Positions 8,567 through 17,498 of a stretch of 64,000 nt of DNA are shown here, one piece after another. The position numbers and the translations under genes are program-made. Below the pieces are notes generated by a model. That model was not told the DNA's origin. It made no database searches and saw only the letters and a list, made by a program, of their open reading frames with translations. The first letter of the stretch is position 1. Every line of letters starts with the position of its first letter. The DNA is from Myxococcales bacterium (GTDB lineage Bacteria > Myxococcota_A > Polyangia > Polyangiales > Ga0077539), in NCBI GenBank assembly GCA_016793325.1, contig JAEUKI010000075.1, positions 62,001 through 126,000 on the forward strand. Reading direction: 5' to 3'.

Positions 8567-10504
8567 GTGTCGCAAATCGATGTAGCGATCTCGACCGTCG
8601 CGCAGCTGCCGGCGGTCGACAAGTTGGTCTCGGGGAGCGAGCCTGCGCTCGCGGTTCCAGAGGCGGCCCGAGAATGGCCGATCCTCGTGTTCGGCAGCGA
8701 CGCGCGCGACGCGGTGCTCGCTGCGCTCTCGAAGAAATTCCTGCTCCTCGAGCTGTGGCGCGCCGCGCCCGCGGGCGTCGACGAGTCGCTCGCGGGCGAG
8801 CTCACGGTGCTCGCGAACGAGGCCCGAAACGCGCTCGACAATCATGGGCGTATATTCAAGAACGACGGCGCGATCGTCGTCCTCGAGTCGACGACGGACG
8901 CGGTGCTCGCCGCGCTCTCGAAGGCGAAGATCGCGGCGGGCGCCGTCGAGTCGCTGCGCGAGCAGGGGGCTCCGTGGAGCGAAGCGCAGGCGATCGCGCG
9001 CGTGAAAGAGAAGCTCGAGTACGTGGACGAAGCGTTCGTTCCGACGGTGCTCGAGTGCTTGCGTGGCGCCAGGGAGCTCCCGCGCCGCGACTGGCCGAAG
9101 GACTGCAAAGACCTCGGCTCTTCTGTGCTGCGCGCGCTCGGCCCCGCGATCGAACAGTGGAACCCGGTCGTCGCCGAACGCGCCCTGCGCCTGCTCGCGC
9201 AAGAGTCCGACGTGAGCTCGGTGTGGCTGAACGGCGACGACGGTCCGCCGTCGTTGGGGCTCGACCGCGTCGGGATGTTCGCCTCGATGTTGGAGCGAGC
9301 GAGCTTCAGCGCGGCGCGCTCTCGGCTCGTCGCGCTCGCGTCGGTCGAGCCCTCGAGCGCAAGCGCAGGGGCGCTGATCACAGCGCGCGCGCTGCTCGAC
9401 GCGGCCTACAAAGAGTCCCCCGCGCTCGCGTTCGAGCTCACGTATCACGCGACGAGAGGCGCGTCGTTGATGGACGGCTCAGCGACGTGGAAGCGACACG
9501 TCGGCGCGCTGCTCGCCGCGCACCATCCATCGCTCGGCGCCGAAGCGCTGTACGCGCTCTGCGAGGGCTTCGCGAAGAAGATCGATCGAGCGCACATCGA
9601 GCACGCAGCGCGGACGGACACGACGCGCGCCGAGCGCATCCAGTGGGCCGCGGCCAAGCTCGAAGAGGGCGCGAAGAAGCACGAAGGCCTCGTGACGTTC
9701 GCGCTCGAGACGTGGGCCAAGCACGTCGATCCCGCGGGATATTCCGGGCAGATCGCGACGATCCTGCGCGACGAGAAGCGTCCCTTGGTCCTCGACGCGG
9801 TGTGGGCGAGCCTCGTCGCGCGGCTCGAGGCCTCGCCGCGCGCGCCGTTGACGAGCGGCGAGAAGACCGACGACGTCTGCCTGTACGCGATCGCGAAGCT
9901 GCGCGCGCCGCCCAAGCCCATCGCCGCGCGGCTCGCGCAGTGGCTCGCGTCCAACCCGAAGTCGCTCGCGCCAGTGCATCACAAAGCGCTCGCGAAAAAA
10001 GCGGGGACTGCGCCGAAAGCGAAGCCTTCACCGTGGTCGGACGAGGACCTCGAAGGGCTCACCGAGGCGCAGCAGAAGGGCATCGCCACCGCGCGAAAAC
10101 GCAGCTGGGAGGCGGGGCTCGAGCTTCCGAAGGGAGCGACCGAAGCGGCGCTCGAGGCGGCGGAGAAGGAGCTCGGCGCGGCGCTTCCTGCGGATGTTCG
10201 CGCGTTCTATGCGCTGCACGACGGAGGAGGGCCCGACGAGCGCTTCAACGCGCAGCGGCTCTATTCGCTGAAGGACGCGCTCGCGCAGCGAAAGCTGTTG
10301 AAGAAGTACGAAGCGGGCGGCGCGCACGCGTTCGACGACGGGTGGCTTCCGCTCACCGACGACGGCGCAGGCAACCATCACTGCGTCGTCGTGAAGGGAA
10401 AGAACGCCGGCGCGATCATGGACTTCGACCACGAAACGGGCGCGGGCTCGAAGATCGCAGCGAGCTTCGCGAACCTGCTCCAGCGCGCTCGATGGGGGGA
10501 GTGA
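8567..10504 (+). CDS. Large protein with C-terminal SMI1/KNR4 domain
   Basis: This protein of about 645 residues has an uncharacterised N-terminal part. The first ~500 residues are Ala/Leu-rich and helical, resembling HEAT-like solenoids, and I do not recognise a catalytic motif. The last ~130 residues match the SMI1/KNR4 fold: paired ALEAAEKELGAALPADVRAFY with LHDGGG, then WLPLTDDGAGNHHCV and a final DFDHETG. In bacteria this domain is frequent in immunity proteins of contact-dependent and polymorphic toxin systems, but also in housekeeping adaptors. No toxin gene is visible beside it. The start is uncertain: GTG 8567 (VSQIDVAI) or GTG 8531 in the same frame, neither with a good ribosome site. 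Confidence 0.72.
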   Translation: MSQIDVAISTVAQLPAVDKLVSGSEPALAVPEAAREWPILVFGSDARDAVLAALSKKFLLLELWRAAPAGVDESLAGELTVLANEARNALDNHGRIFKNDGAIVVLESTTDAVLAALSKAKIAAGAVESLREQGAPWSEAQAIARVKEKLEYVDEAFVPTVLECLRGARELPRRDWPKDCKDLGSSVLRALGPAIEQWNPVVAERALRLLAQESDVSSVWLNGDDGPPSLGLDRVGMFASMLERASFSAARSRLVALASVEPSSASAGALITARALLDAAYKESPALAFELTYHATRGASLMDGSATWKRHVGALLAAHHPSLGAEALYALCEGFAKKIDRAHIEHAARTDTTRAERIQWAAAKLEEGAKKHEGLVTFALETWAKHVDPAGYSGQIATILRDEKRPLVLDAVWASLVARLEASPRAPLTSGEKTDDVCLYAIAKLRAPPKPIAARLAQWLASNPKSLAPVHHKALAKKAGTAPKAKPSPWSDEDLEGLTEAQQKGIATARKRSWEAGLELPKGATEAALEAAEKELGAALPADVRAFYALHDGGGPDERFNAQRLYSLKDALAQRKLLKKYEAGGAHAFDDGWLPLTDDGAGNHHCVVVKGKNAGAIMDFDHETGAGSKIAASFANLLQRARWGE

Positions 10505-10589
10505 GTCGCGCGATCCGTCATCGAGTGGCGCGACCCCGGCATACGGACCATCTATGTGTGTCGAAGGACGCGACGGGGAGCCCGAGTTC

Positions 10590-11254
10590 GGCCTCCTCTT
10601 CTTCTTCGAGTCGGTCGAAGAAGAAGAGGAGGCGAGCGTGTGAATCGCGTCGCGCGTGTGGAGGAGAAGATGATGGATGCGTGGCGTTCCGGCGGAGTCG
10701 TAGACGGAGCCGGTTGCGGAGGGAGCGCCGAGGAGCGCGGCGTTGCGCTGTGCCGTAGGCATTGCGCAACGCCGTGCGACTCGCCGCACCCGAAGCAAAG
10801 TCCACGCATCGAGTCAGTCCAAGTCCCAGAGCACAGCGTGTTTCGGGCTCAGTGGGTTGTGGGCTAAGCGCGCGGGGCCCAGTGAAAACACACGCCCGCT
10901 GTTCACAAAGACGCCCGCGCTCGGCCGCGCACGGCGCGGCAGTCGCGCTCAGTGACCCGAAACACCGTGACTCTGTGCCGCGGAAAACACGGTCACAGAG
11001 CGTGACTGGACTGACTCGATGCGTGGACTTTGCTTCGCGTCCGGCGCGGCGCATCGCATTGCGCAATGCCGCCACTGCGTGTCGGCAAAGCGCAACGCGA
11101 CGCTTCGCGGCGGTCGCTCCGCAACCGGCTCCGCTGCCACAGGCAGCTTCGCCGGAACGCCACGCATCCATCATCATCTCCACCACCCGAGCGACGCGCT
11201 CGACACGCTCGCCTCCTCTTCTTCTTCGACCGACTCGAAGAAGAAGAGGAGGCC
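10590..11254. repeat. Large imperfect inverted repeat with nested perfect hairpins
   Basis: The left arm (about 10590-10852) and the right arm (about 10951-11254) are inverted copies around a ~100-bp centre. Long identical blocks include the reverse complements of GATGATGGATGCGTGGCGTT and CGAAGCAAAGTCCACGCATC. The outer end of each arm is itself a perfect 19-bp hairpin, GCCTCCTCTTCTTCTTCGA with its complement, around a 5-nt loop (10591-10633 and 11211-11253). Arms differ by small insertions, so they are diverged copies. There is no transposase and no T-run of a classical terminator. It could be a cruciform, a long RNA hairpin or two head-to-head copies of a non-autonomous element. Confidence 0.85.
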
Positions 11255-11386
11255 GGACCCGAGGATCACTGGCTCCATGGGGCTCTCGGGGACTCCGTTG
11301 GCCGCTTGGGCCCCGTTGCCTCGATGGGCCGACGCGTGAGCCCCGTGCGCGATCGAGCGCGCTCGGGCGCCCAATGGCGCAACACC

Positions 11387-11494
11387 CTCGCAGCCACCCA
11401 GTGGCGTGGCGCTCGCCACCAGTGGCTGCCCGCCAGCCACCCAGTGGCGCGCTCGCAGCCACCAGTGGCGCGCTCGCAGCCACCCAGTGGCGCG
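11387..11494. repeat. Short hairpin-forming tandem repeats
   Basis: Four to five degenerate units of about 20-22 bp with the core CTCGCAGCCACCCAGTGGCG follow each other. Each core contains GCCAC...GTGGC, so every unit can fold into its own small stem. The array ends 12 bp before the -35 box of the candidate rpsB promoter. Confidence 0.75.
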
Positions 11495-11506
11495 GGGCGC
11501 CCGCCC

Positions 11507-11535
11507 TTGTCCCCGTGGCGCGATAGCGCTATAAG
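11507..11535 (+). promoter_or_regulatory. Candidate sigma70 promoter of rpsB-tsf
   Basis: TTGTCC (11507-11512) and TATAAG (11530-11535) are separated by 17 bp and stand out in this GC-rich context. Transcription would begin near 11542. That gives a leader of about 220 nt whose 5' end is a GCCCC-CTTTC-GGGGC hairpin (11540-11554). A long leader is expected for S2, which represses its own operon in other bacteria. Autoregulation here is inference. Confidence 0.5.
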
Positions 11536-11759
11536 CCTCGCCCCCTTTCGGGGCACTTCGTGAAATCGCCGTAAAACACGGGGATTCTCGCGGGGTGATC
11601 ACACACCGGCCGCCACTTTTGCCCTTCGGTGGGCACGAGTTCACCGCGATCGGCGGGTCCTCTCGATCCAAGCGCCGCGCACGCGCGACGCACGAGAGGT
11701 CCGACCGCGAGGCAGCCGGGAGGTGACACACAAAACCCAAGTCGGAGATCGAAGCAATC

Positions 11760-12728
11760 ATGACGATGAACGATGTGATGGAGTCCACCAACGAGCCCCC
11801 GCTTCCCGTCCGCGCCCTGCTCGAAGCAGGCGTGCACTTCGGCCACCAGACCAAGCGCTGGAACCCGAAGATGCGCCAGTACATCTACGGCGCGCGCAAC
11901 GGCATCCACATCATCGATCTGGATCAGACGGCGAAGCTGTTCACCCGCGCGTTCCAGTACGTGAGCGACGTGGTGGCCAAGGGCGGGTACGTGCTGTTCG
12001 TGGGCACCAAGCGCCAGGCGCAAGACATCGTGCAAGAAGAGGCTGCCCGCTGCGGACAGCACTTCGTGACCAACCGTTGGCTCGGCGGGACGCTCACCAA
12101 CTTCCGCACGATCCGTCAGGGCATCGAGCGTCTGCGCACGCTCGAGCGCATGAAGGAAGACGGGACGTACGACCAGCTCCCCAAGAAGGAAGTGCTCGGC
12201 CTCGAGAAGGAGCGCGAGCGCCTCGAGTCGTACATCGGCGGAATCAAGAACATGCACGCGCTCCCCGGCGCGGTGTTCGTGATCGACCCGGCCCTCGAGG
12301 ACATCGCCGTCCGCGAGGCGCGCAAGCTCGGGATCCCGATCGTCGCGATCACCGACACCAACTGCGATCCGGACCAGATCCAGTTTCCGATCCCGGGCAA
12401 CGACGACGCGATCCGCTCGATCAAGCTCATCACCGCGCGCATCGCGGACGCGTGCCTCGAGGGTACGCAGCGCCGCAAGGACGCGGGCATCGAGGACCCG
12501 AGCGACCGCGCCCTGCGCGAGGCCGCGCAGCGTGACCGTGACCGCGAGCGCGGTGGCCGTGACGACCGCCGTGGCGGCCGTGGTGGCGACCGTCGTGGAG
12601 GCGGTGGTGGTCGTGGTGGCGGCGGCGGCGGTCGTGGACCCCGCGGCGGCGGCGCGCCGGAGCCCGTGGGCGAGGCGCTGCCGGGCGGCGGCTACTCGGC
12701 GGGCGGCGGCGGAACGCCGACCAACTGA
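11760..12728 (+). CDS. rpsB: 30S ribosomal protein S2
   Basis: S2 sits on the solvent side of the 30S subunit and is needed for S1 binding. The chain begins with the family signature LLEAGVHFGHQTKRWNPKM and continues through YIYGARNGIHIIDL, TNRWLGGTLTNF and PIVAITDTNCDP. The S2 fold is complete by about residue 255. The remaining ~65 residues are an unusual Arg/Gly tail (GGRDDRRGGRGGDRR..., then poly-Gly) absent from short S2 proteins such as that of E. coli. ATG 11760 is used; ATG 11766 or 11778 would also serve. It is followed 65 bp later by tsf, the usual pairing, and they are probably cotranscribed. Confidence 0.97.
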   Translation: MTMNDVMESTNEPPLPVRALLEAGVHFGHQTKRWNPKMRQYIYGARNGIHIIDLDQTAKLFTRAFQYVSDVVAKGGYVLFVGTKRQAQDIVQEEAARCGQHFVTNRWLGGTLTNFRTIRQGIERLRTLERMKEDGTYDQLPKKEVLGLEKERERLESYIGGIKNMHALPGAVFVIDPALEDIAVREARKLGIPIVAITDTNCDPDQIQFPIPGNDDAIRSIKLITARIADACLEGTQRRKDAGIEDPSDRALREAAQRDRDRERGGRDDRRGGRGGDRRGGGGGRGGGGGGRGPRGGGAPEPVGEALPGGGYSAGGGGTPTN

Positions 12729-12793
12729 GCCAGGGCGTCGTACGCACCTTTTTTCAAGTCACTTTGTAGCTAAGAATCCAAGGAATCACGCAG

Positions 12794-13828
12794 ATGGCCA
12801 CGATCACGGCGGCGATGGTGAAGCAGCTCCGCGACCGAAGCGGCGCGGGTATGAGCGATTGCAAGGGCGCACTGACCGAGGCCGACGGCGACCTCGACAA
12901 GGCGTTCGAGCTCTTGCAGGTGAAGCTGCGGGGCAAGGTCGAGAACCGCTCGGGTCGCGTCGCGACCGAGGGCGCGGCGCTCACCGAGCTCAGCGCAGAC
13001 GCGAAGACGGCAGCCATCGTCGAAGTGAACTGCCAGACGGACTTCGTCGCCAACGGCGATGGCTTCAAGCAGTTCGCGCGCCTCGCGGCGCAGACGGCGT
13101 TGAAGTCGGGCGCGGCGGACCTCGCGGCGCTCGAGTCGGCCAACGTGGACGGCAAGACGCTCAAAGAGCTCTGCGACGACCTGACCGCGAAGTCCGGTGA
13201 GAAGCACGCGCTTCGCCGCGTCGAGCGCGTGACGACCACGGGCCACATCGGCTCGTACGTGCACTTCAACTCGAAGATCGCTGTGCTCGTGGCGGTCGAG
13301 GGTGACGGAGACCTGGCGACCGTGGCCGAAGAGGTCGCGATCCAGGCCGCGTCGCTCAAGCCGTCGTACGTGCACCGCAGCGAAGTGGGCGCAGACGAGA
13401 TCGCCAAGCAAAAGGAGATCGCGGCTGCGCAGATCAAGGCCGAAGAGGACGACGCTGTCGCCGAGCTCGCCGCGTGGGAAAAGCGCATGCAAGAAGCGCA
13501 GGACCCCTCGGAGATCACGGACGCAGTGAAGGCCAAGCAGGCCGAGCTCGCGAAGAAGGCCAAGTCCCTCAGCTCGCGCCCCCAGCAAGCGAAGGACAAG
13601 ATCATCGAAGGCAAGGTCAACAAGTGGATGACGGACGTCGTTCTGCTCGACCAGGCCTCGGTGAAAGAGAGCAAGTTGAGCCTCGCGGCGTACATCGCGA
13701 CGCTGAACAAGAGCGCGAAGGTCGCTAAGGTCGTTCGCTTCGAGGTCGGTGAGGGCGCCGAAAAGGTCGCCACCAAGGACTTCGCCGCGGAAGTGGCCGA
13801 GATGGAAGCGAAGGCCGCCAAGGCCTGA
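12794..13828 (+). CDS. tsf: Elongation factor Ts
   Basis: EF-Ts exchanges GDP for GTP on EF-Tu during translation. The N-terminal UBA-like domain (VKQLRDRSGAGMSDCKGAL, residues 9-27) and the diagnostic VEVNCQTDFVA are clear, followed by HIGSYVHFN in the dimerisation/core domain. At 344 residues it is longer than the E. coli protein (about 283). The extra length lies in a charged, helical region between about residues 200 and 260 (QKEIAAAQIKAEEDD). The start ATG 12794 is preceded by an AAGGAA stretch. It is cotranscribed with rpsB by position, and no strong terminator is visible after it. Confidence 0.97.
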   Translation: MATITAAMVKQLRDRSGAGMSDCKGALTEADGDLDKAFELLQVKLRGKVENRSGRVATEGAALTELSADAKTAAIVEVNCQTDFVANGDGFKQFARLAAQTALKSGAADLAALESANVDGKTLKELCDDLTAKSGEKHALRRVERVTTTGHIGSYVHFNSKIAVLVAVEGDGDLATVAEEVAIQAASLKPSYVHRSEVGADEIAKQKEIAAAQIKAEEDDAVAELAAWEKRMQEAQDPSEITDAVKAKQAELAKKAKSLSSRPQQAKDKIIEGKVNKWMTDVVLLDQASVKESKLSLAAYIATLNKSAKVAKVVRFEVGEGAEKVATKDFAAEVAEMEAKAAKA

Positions 13829-13976
13829 GGTTTCTGCGGGGGGAGCGATTCACGGGGGCATCGACGGGGCGCCGAGGGAATCTCGATCGGGGCGTCGAGC
13901 GCGGGCGGGGCTGTAAAACATCCTGTTATTCGTCGGGGACTTTCGGCTACCGTCGGCGTTCTCAACGAGGGAGCGG

Positions 13977-15323
13977 ATGGATTCGACGGTGGCTCGATCG
14001 CGGAAGACAACCAGGGATTCGTCAATCGCAGCACCAGCGAGGAGCGCGCCCATCACGAGGGGCGCCGTCGCTGTCTGTCTCGCGGCCGCTGCGCTGCTCG
14101 CGTCCGAGCGCGCGAGCGCGCAGTCGCAAGGCGCGTCGTTTGCGACGACGGGCACTGCGCCGAGCTTGCGAGGTCGGCGCGTGCAGCCCGATCCGCTGCG
14201 GCCGCCAGCGACCAACGAAGACGAAGAGATCCTGCGGCGCAATTACTGGTTCTACCGCGCGGTGACCGCGGCGCGGTTGAACCCGCTCGGGCTCTTCGCG
14301 GACCTGCGCTTCTCGTATCGATCGAGGCTCTATCAAAACCTCGACCCGATTTTTCGCGACTCGTTCGTGGCGTTTTCGCCGTCGGTCGTCGTGTCTCCTG
14401 CGTGGGGTCGCGTCGGCGCGTTCGCGGAGATCCAGCCGCTCGCGCTGCTCAACTTGTCCGCGGGCGCCGAGTTCATCGGGATGCTCGGGACGTTCGACAC
14501 GGTGCAGAGCTGGGACTCGCCGCAAGCGCGGGCGAGCGACTACTTTCAGGACGGAGGCACGCCGGCGAAGTACAGCTATCGCACGACGGGCTTTCAGTTC
14601 ACGCTCGGCGCGCTGTTTCAGATTCGCCTCGCGAACTCGTTCGTGCTCCGCAGCAACGCGCGGTTCTTCTACAGCCAGATGAACACGCGCGTGCCCGACG
14701 CGATGGAGCGGATGAACCCAGGGATGGACTCGGACACGATGCGCGCGGGGGCGATCAACAATCGCCGCGGGACCAACGTCTGGTACGACATCCTCAACGA
14801 CACGCTGCTCCCCGCGCGCGGGTGGAACGCGCACATCGACTCGGACCTGTTGTTCGCCCCCGAGGGCGCGGGCCTCACGATCGGCGTGCGCCACTCGTTT
14901 ACGCAGGTGTTCTGGGGCGCGTCGGATTTTCAGCCGAACGACTTCTGCAACAACGGGATGGGCGGCATCGGCGCGCGGGGAATGCCCACGGCGATGAGCC
15001 CGCTCGACGGCTGCGGCGGCGCTGGCTACTTCGACCCCAACGGGCCCATGCACCGCATCGGACCGCTCGTCGCGTACAACTTCAAAGAGAGCTACCACGC
15101 GCGCTTCAACGCGCCGACGGTCTTTCTCGCGCTGCAGTGGTGGGTCACGCATCGCTATCGCACCGGCGATCCAATGATGCCAGGGCAGACCGTGGGCATG
15201 GCCACGCAGCGGGAGGCGATGCTCGGCAACGGGACGTCGCCTAGTGATTTCAATCCGAGCGCGTTTCCGTACATCGCGCTCGGGTTTTCGTTTCGTGGGG
15301 ATCTGCTCTATCCCCGACGCTGA
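13977..15323 (+). CDS. Predicted outer-membrane beta-barrel protein, function unknown
   Basis: This 448-residue exported protein has an N-terminal positive region, a hydrophobic stretch (VAVCLAAAALLA) and an ASAQ cleavage-like site near residue 49. The mature part is rich in alternating aromatic and polar residues, with strand-like segments such as LFADLRFSYRSRLY, VGAFAEIQPLALLNL and FQFTLGALFQIRLAN. It ends in ALGFSFRGDLLYPRR, where strands alternate in barrel fashion. I do not recognise a specific porin family. It stands alone between tsf and glgX on the same strand. A GGGAG sits just before the ATG, with rather short spacing. Confidence 0.7.
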   Translation: MDSTVARSRKTTRDSSIAAPARSAPITRGAVAVCLAAAALLASERASAQSQGASFATTGTAPSLRGRRVQPDPLRPPATNEDEEILRRNYWFYRAVTAARLNPLGLFADLRFSYRSRLYQNLDPIFRDSFVAFSPSVVVSPAWGRVGAFAEIQPLALLNLSAGAEFIGMLGTFDTVQSWDSPQARASDYFQDGGTPAKYSYRTTGFQFTLGALFQIRLANSFVLRSNARFFYSQMNTRVPDAMERMNPGMDSDTMRAGAINNRRGTNVWYDILNDTLLPARGWNAHIDSDLLFAPEGAGLTIGVRHSFTQVFWGASDFQPNDFCNNGMGGIGARGMPTAMSPLDGCGGAGYFDPNGPMHRIGPLVAYNFKESYHARFNAPTVFLALQWWVTHRYRTGDPMMPGQTVGMATQREAMLGNGTSPSDFNPSAFPYIALGFSFRGDLLYPRR

Positions 15324-15358
15324 ACACACGAATTCATGTCGGTCTATCACCCACGCGC

Positions 15359-17485
15359 ATGATCGACGACGATCGGCCGCCGCTCGGCGCGACGCTCACC
15401 GACGACGGGGTTCACTTCGCGCTGCACTCGCGCAACGCGACGGGCGTCGAGCTGTGCTTGTTCGACGACGAAGGGGGCCTCGAGACCGCGCGCGTTCCGA
15501 TGGAGCGCGGGCCGGACTTTACGTACGTCGCGCACGTCCGCGGCGCGCGCGCGGGGCAGCTCTACGGCTTTCGTGTGCACGGCCCGTTCGACCCTGCGCG
15601 CGGGCACAGGTTCGATCCGTCCAAGGTCGTCCTCGATCCGTACGCGCGCGCGGTGGCCAACGACCCGCAGTGGTCGCGAGAGCTCTATTCGTACGACGTT
15701 CTCGCAGAGGACCTCGAGCGGGCGCCCGCGCGGCACGATGACGGCGCGCGCGTCGCGCCGAAGGGCGTCGTCGTCGATCCGCGCTTCGAGTGGGGCGACG
15801 ATCGCGCCCCGCGCCGACGGTGGGAAGACACCGTCATCTACGAGTGTCACGTGCAGGGGATGACCGCGCGGCACCCTGCGATTGCCGAGAACCTTCGAGG
15901 GACCTACGCCGGCCTCGCGCAACAGCCGGTGATCGAACACTTGACCGAGCTCGGGGTGACGGCGGTCGAGCTCTTGCCCATTCACGAGATCGGCGACGAG
16001 CGGCACCTCGTCGCGCGCGGAGCGAAGAACTACTGGGGCTACGCGACGCTCGGGTTCTTCGCGCCCGCGGGGCGCTACAGCGGCTCGGGGAGGAGGGGCG
16101 AGCAGGTCGACGAGTGCAAGTCGATGATCCGCGCGCTTCATCGCGCAGGGATCGAGGTCATCCTCGACGTGGTGTTCAACCACACGTGCGAGGGAAATCA
16201 CCTCGGCCCCACGCTCTCGCTCCGCGGCGTCGACAACAGCAGCTACTACCGGCTGCGCGAGGGAGACCTCTCGAAGTACGACGACGTGACGGGCACGGGA
16301 AACACGCTGGATTTCTCGCTTCCCGCGGCGCTCAGGCTCGCGCTCGACGCGATGCGCTTCTGGGTGACCGAGTACCGCGTGGACGGGTTTCGCTTCGACC
16401 TCGCGGCGGCGCTGGGGCGCGGCGCGAAGAAGAGCTTCGAGCACCCGTCGCCGTTCTGGGCCGCGGTCGTCAACGACCCAATCTTGTCGCGCGTGAAGCT
16501 CATCGCAGAGCCGTGGGACGTCGGCGCCGCGGGCTACAGGCTCGGCCGCTTCGCGCACCCCATCCGCGAGTGGAACGGCGCGTTCAGAGACACCGCGCGA
16601 CGCTACTGGCTCGCGCGCGCGACGGGCACCCGCGGCGTGTTCGCCTCGCGGGTCGCGGGCTCGAGCGATCTCTTCGGCGCGGACGCTAGGCCTCCGACGG
16701 CGAGCGTGAATTTCATCACGTCGCACGACGGCTTCACGCTCAACGACCTTGTCTCGTATGCGAAGAAGCACAACGAGGCCAACGGCGAAGACAACCGCGA
16801 CGGAAGCGACCACGAGCACAGCGACAACCACGGCGTCGAAGGGGCGACGGACGACGTCGAGGTGACCGACGCGAGGCAGCGCTCGGCGCGCAATCTCCTC
16901 GCGACGATGCTGTTGTCGCTGGGCGTTCCGATGTTGTCGCACGGCGACGAAGCGCTTCGCTCGCAAGGTGGAAACAACAACCCCTATTGCCTCGCGGACG
17001 CGACGACGTTCTTCGACTGGGGACTGAGGCAGAAGAACGCAGGCTGGTACGCGTGGGTGTCGTCCGTGATCGCGCTGCGTCGCGCGCTCGTTCCGCCGCG
17101 GCGCGCGATGCACCTCGTGGGGCGCGCCGAGGGCGCGGACATCGCGGACGTCCTCTGGTTCGGCGCCGATGGAAAGCTCCTCGACGCCCCGACCTGGAGC
17201 GACCCGCGCGAGCGCGCGCTCGGCGTGCTCATGAGCGGCGAGCGCTCGCTCGAAGACGCGGTGCTCTGGCTGTGCAACCCCGACGACGCGCCGCGAGAGT
17301 TTACGCTGCCCGCGCTCGCGCAGACGACGGCGCTGTGGGTGGCGATCGACACGGTGAGCGAGCGCGTCCCGTTCGACGCGAGCGCGGTCGAGCGGACACG
17401 CTACACGGTCGCGGCTCGCGCGATGGTCGTGCTCGTCGGACACGCGGTCGCGGTGCCCTCGGCCAAGAGCGCCGCGCAGCGCTGA
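15359..17485 (+). CDS. glgX: Glycogen debranching enzyme GlgX
   Basis: This is a GH13 isoamylase-type enzyme that hydrolyses alpha-1,6 branch points of glycogen after phosphorylase trimming. An N-terminal CBM48-like domain (LGATLTDDGVHFALHSRNAT) precedes the catalytic barrel. The catalytic nucleophile D347 (GFRFDLAAALG), acid/base E384 (LIAEPWDVG) and stabilising D457 (ITSHDGFTLNDL) are all present, as is the VVFNHTCEG strand. At 708 residues it is of normal length and appears intact. The NYWGYATLGFFAP segment distinguishes GlgX-type enzymes from plain amylases. No other glycogen gene is adjacent. Confidence 0.96.
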   Translation: MIDDDRPPLGATLTDDGVHFALHSRNATGVELCLFDDEGGLETARVPMERGPDFTYVAHVRGARAGQLYGFRVHGPFDPARGHRFDPSKVVLDPYARAVANDPQWSRELYSYDVLAEDLERAPARHDDGARVAPKGVVVDPRFEWGDDRAPRRRWEDTVIYECHVQGMTARHPAIAENLRGTYAGLAQQPVIEHLTELGVTAVELLPIHEIGDERHLVARGAKNYWGYATLGFFAPAGRYSGSGRRGEQVDECKSMIRALHRAGIEVILDVVFNHTCEGNHLGPTLSLRGVDNSSYYRLREGDLSKYDDVTGTGNTLDFSLPAALRLALDAMRFWVTEYRVDGFRFDLAAALGRGAKKSFEHPSPFWAAVVNDPILSRVKLIAEPWDVGAAGYRLGRFAHPIREWNGAFRDTARRYWLARATGTRGVFASRVAGSSDLFGADARPPTASVNFITSHDGFTLNDLVSYAKKHNEANGEDNRDGSDHEHSDNHGVEGATDDVEVTDARQRSARNLLATMLLSLGVPMLSHGDEALRSQGGNNNPYCLADATTFFDWGLRQKNAGWYAWVSSVIALRRALVPPRRAMHLVGRAEGADIADVLWFGADGKLLDAPTWSDPRERALGVLMSGERSLEDAVLWLCNPDDAPREFTLPALAQTTALWVAIDTVSERVPFDASAVERTRYTVAARAMVVLVGHAVAVPSAKSAAQR

Positions 17486-17498
17486 GCGCGCTGGAACG

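Larger units (their letters stand above)
10505..11506. other. Non-coding, repeat-filled intergenic block
   Basis: I see no believable gene between the SMI1/KNR4-domain gene and the rpsB promoter. The block holds a very large inverted repeat (10590-11254) and an array of short hairpin-forming repeats (11387-11494). The open frames here on both strands are mirror images of each other because of the inverted repeat. They encode only low-complexity Ser/Arg/Lys sequence. Confidence 0.7.

Noticed and set aside
10518..11483. Long minus-strand frame across the inverted repeat
   Set aside because: It is read through the repeat and hairpins; the mirror-image frame exists on the other strand, so neither is likely a gene.
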